A DNA stretch of 64,000 bases from Sclerurus mexicanus (lineage: Eukaryota; Chordata; Aves; Passeriformes; Furnariidae). The notes under the pieces are model-generated. The model was given only the letters and a program-made list of their open reading frames with translations. It made no database searches and was not told the origin of the DNA. The translations under genes were made by a program, and so were the position numbers. The stretch's first letter is position 1; every line of letters starts with the position of its first letter. The DNA lies in the NCBI GenBank assembly GCA_013396755.1, contig VWZF01002689.1:531597-595596 (forward strand), given 5' to 3'. Positions 60,920 through 64,000 of the stretch are shown here, piece after piece.

Positions 60920-63900
60920 AAAACAAAAAAAGAAAGGGTGGAAGAATCTCAAAGGGAAACACTCTGTCCTGACCAGCAAAGAAGATCATCACAGGGATCT
61001 TCCCAGGTGTCTCTTTTCCCCCTGGGCATTCCCTCTAGTGCCACAGGTGATTTGCAGTAATACTTTGCCATATTAGTTTTCCTCAGGGCCTGCTCAAACT
61101 CCCTGCTGGTTGTTCCTATCTGTGATGCTGTTAGCACTGATAGGAGCACGCTCTGATCAGAGGCAAGAGTTGCACTTTAATTGATTGTTAAGTGTGGATG
61201 TTACTAGGAAATGCCTGTCTGCTGTATTATTCACTAGGGTTTGGGTTTTTTTGTATGTAAATGTTACAAAATGGGGGTAGGGAAGCATGGGAGGGGAAAG
61301 GGACAATTCTTGTATCAGTGTCCACAGCTTTCCATGGGAACCCGGACATAGCAGCCTTGGGCTTTACAAGTGCAGAGCTGGGACAATAAGGAGAACAGGA
61401 GATAAGGACAGAAGCACGTGGATAAAAACATTGCCACAGCGTCCTCCCAGTGGACAAGGGAAAGGGTGCAGACTTGTGAACGAAAGGCTGCAATGATGCA
61501 GGGAAAGGCTTCTGACAGGACATGGAAGGCCCTTGGCATGGGAAAGGTTAAAGCCTTGTGCAAGTTTCTCAACTTGCTTCCTAATCTTTTCCCGCTGAAC
61601 TATTGCTCTGTAGAGCTCTATTAACTATTGCGGTCTGCTCAGATTAAGAAATGGATCACTAAATGTTACAGAGTTAAATAAGTTCATTTCTAGTTCCTTG
61701 GTGGTCTTTTGCAAATTTCCTGAAGGGCTAGTACTTTCCCTGTTCCCTCCCCAGCTGCTGCATTTTGGCAGATAAGTCTGTTAGAGATAGAAATCTGCTG
61801 TGTTGTGAATTATTTTCTGTAGGATCTTTGTAAATTGGTGTCAACTGCAAGAAAAATAACTTAAAAATAAACCTTCATGGTAATTTTAGTGATTTAATGC
61901 CGTATTTATATTGTGTTCACCAGGAAGCCATGGATAAAAGGGACAGTTCTAACTGTTCTCCAGTGACTTTTGATCTTCCTTAGGCTACTGGGGAGATTGC
62001 ATAGTAAATAGGAGGTGAAATAGCAGCTGCTAGTAGTTGCTTAGAATGTGATAGTGCTGAACCAAATTCAGGTAGAGTGCAGTCTTTGGTGTAAACCATG
62101 ATTGAAAATTGTTTTCTCCGAGAGCTTATGTTGCCTCCAGTCTCATCTGCCCTCTGGGAGGATAGCTTGAAGCAGCACAGGTGACTGTCTTTTAAGGCCA
62201 TGGAAAAGTCTTTATCCAGTGCTGTGCTGGAAATGCAATTTTTCTAACTGATATCACTTCTCTGAGAATTTGTTTCCCTCAAGGGAAGCACTGTGTTTCA
62301 CAAAGGGTATCTAACTTGTATGTAGAAAAGTTCTCTGACTCATGGTGCATACATTCTTATCCTGATTTCAGCAAAACTACTTTGGACAGAAAAGACTCTG
62401 AAATATGGAATAAGGGTAACTCAAACTAGTGATACAGGAAAATGGTTTTTACCCTATTATAAGTTTTCAGAATGGGAGACTGAGAATAGTATCTTCTTGT
62501 AATTGGTCACAGACCAGTCATGCATATCTTCTTGTTAAGCTGTTCCTCTTCATAAGTATCTCTAAATATTCATGAGGCCATGACAGTCGACACAGCTTGT
62601 TAGGGCACTTGTGGAAGGCATGGCATGCTTAGACCTCAGTCCTTACTCTTATAAATATTAAAATATTTTAAATAAACCTCCTTCACCCGAAATAACACCC
62701 AATACCTAAATTCTTTGCACTGAGGGGTGGAAAATGTAAATTCAGGTGTCTTCAGGGAGAACAGGGATCGGAAGCTGGATTTCTTACGCAGTGTAAACGT
62801 GCATCTCTGTACTCTTCTGTGTAACCAGGGAGGAAAATGGTCTTCTCTCCTCAGGTGAATCTGTGTGTGTGAATTTAGCAGGTGTTAGAACATATCCATG
62901 TCCTGCCCTGTCTTACAGGAAAATCATGTAATATGTGCTGCTACTCTTCTGCACAGTATATGGCATAAAATGCAGTGTTTCCCTGATATCGAGTCAGCTT
63001 TTTCCAAATCTGAGGAACTCCTCTTCTTTGTATTTGCTTCCTATACTGAAGGAATTGTGTCCTCACTTTCCTTCCAGGTCTCAGCAGTTTCAGGGAAGGG
63101 TGCTGCTGCACCAGCGCAGCTGTTACTGCTGTTCAATCAAGCGCTTGATGAGGCCTGAGCAGGAACCAAGTCTTTATTGAATTGTGTTTGCCACAGAATT
63201 GTCTAAGAGAGAACCAGAATGGATGCTGTAGTTAAGCAGATCTTCTCCCTCAAGCCTTGATACCTTGTAGGTTTGCTGCCTGGTCTGTCTTCGGATAAAA
63301 GAGCTAAACGGGCTCCAGTGAGATGTTAATTTTCTTTGCTTTTTCTCAGACTGTTCTCTTCAGCCTGGGTACCCCCCAGGCCCATGTGGTTGCTGTAGAA
63401 AAGCTGCCTGACGCATGAGTCTGCATGTTAAGGAACCATATTTGGATGTTATTATTCTTGCTCAAATTGAAGGAAAGCACTGTGAATTTGTACCACACCA
63501 TTAGCTACAAAATGAAGTGCAAAACGGTGTCATTATTTTTATCTATAGCCAGTAGCTGATTGATGTCAGGGTGATTGCCTGAAGTCATCTGCTGATGTAA
63601 ACTGAGGTAATGAAAAACGAGATTGTTGTCAGCTGGGGTGAACTCAGTGGAACTGAAGTGGAAAGCAAGAATTTCTGCTGGTTATTGGTGTTCTTCCAAG
63701 TAGGTACTTCTCATTTATGCCCATATTCTACTTGTTTTTCCCTTCTCCTTTTGTGTTCTCTTGGAATAAGGCTGTGAGATGCTGCTTTTAGTATAGTTTT
63801 GGTGTAACTGTGGTGGGTTGCTTCTTTGTACTTGTTAAAAGATCTGGAAGAAAACAATGTGGATTTTTTTTGCTTTGCTAGAAAAACAACAACATTCAAT

Positions 63901-64000
63901 CTTAGGTCTGTTTGGGCTGTTTTTTTTTTTCCCCAGTTGTTTCTTGAATCCAAACGAGTTATTCTTAGAGTCATAATCAAATGTGATTTAATGAGATTTT

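Larger units (their letters stand above)
60264..64000. other. CWF19L2 3' UTR and downstream intergenic DNA
   Basis: No open frame here resembles a known protein and no splice-bounded conserved exon is apparent. Several poly(A)-like hexamers occur (60305, 60914, 61866). In mammals the next gene in this direction is GUCY1A2, far away; nothing resembling its coding sequence is seen here. I could not classify any repeat in this stretch. Confidence 0.6.

Overview
The window is vertebrate, and almost certainly avian, nuclear DNA. It is AT-rich, its coding exons are small and separated by long introns, and its recognisable repeats are CR1 (chicken repeat 1) LINE fragments and ERVL-type LTRs of the kind common in birds. 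The LTRs resemble those I know from songbirds and other Neoaves; the species call is inference.

One protein-coding gene fills the window on the + strand: CWF19L2 (CWF19-like protein 2), a spliceosome factor of the Cwf19/Drn1 family that acts on the intron-lariat spliceosome. I place 16 coding exons between 1307 and 60263. Every intron has GT-AG ends and the reading frame is continuous across all junctions: 2520 coding bases, 839 residues plus stop. By comparison with the human gene these are exons 3 to 18. Exons 1 and 2, about 70 residues with the start codon and promoter, lie upstream of the window.

Layout: 1-1306 is the end of intron 2. 1307-8770 holds exons 3-8, which encode the lysine-rich and charged N-terminal half. 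8771-14226 is intron 8, with one LTR inserted inside another. 14227-17210 holds exons 9 and 10. 17211-29388 is the 12 kb intron 10, with an old minus-strand CR1 and simple repeats. 29389-30741 holds exons 11 and 12. 30742-49300 is the 18.6 kb intron 12, with two large plus-strand CR1 copies, one retaining reverse-transcriptase sequence and one carrying a big internal deletion. 49301-60263 holds exons 13-18, which encode the conserved CwfJ C-terminal domains 1 and 2; a solo LTR sits in intron 13 and a rearranged LTR in intron 16. 60264-64000 is 3' UTR and downstream DNA without a recognisable second gene.

I found no rRNA, tRNA, CRISPR array or bacterial-type operon. I see no convincing previously undescribed system. 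The more unusual observations are the nested LTR, the LTR with an inverted internal segment, the EN-to-RT-tail deleted CR1, and a 100-codon open extension of exon 8 into intron 8 that would give a truncated isoform if used.
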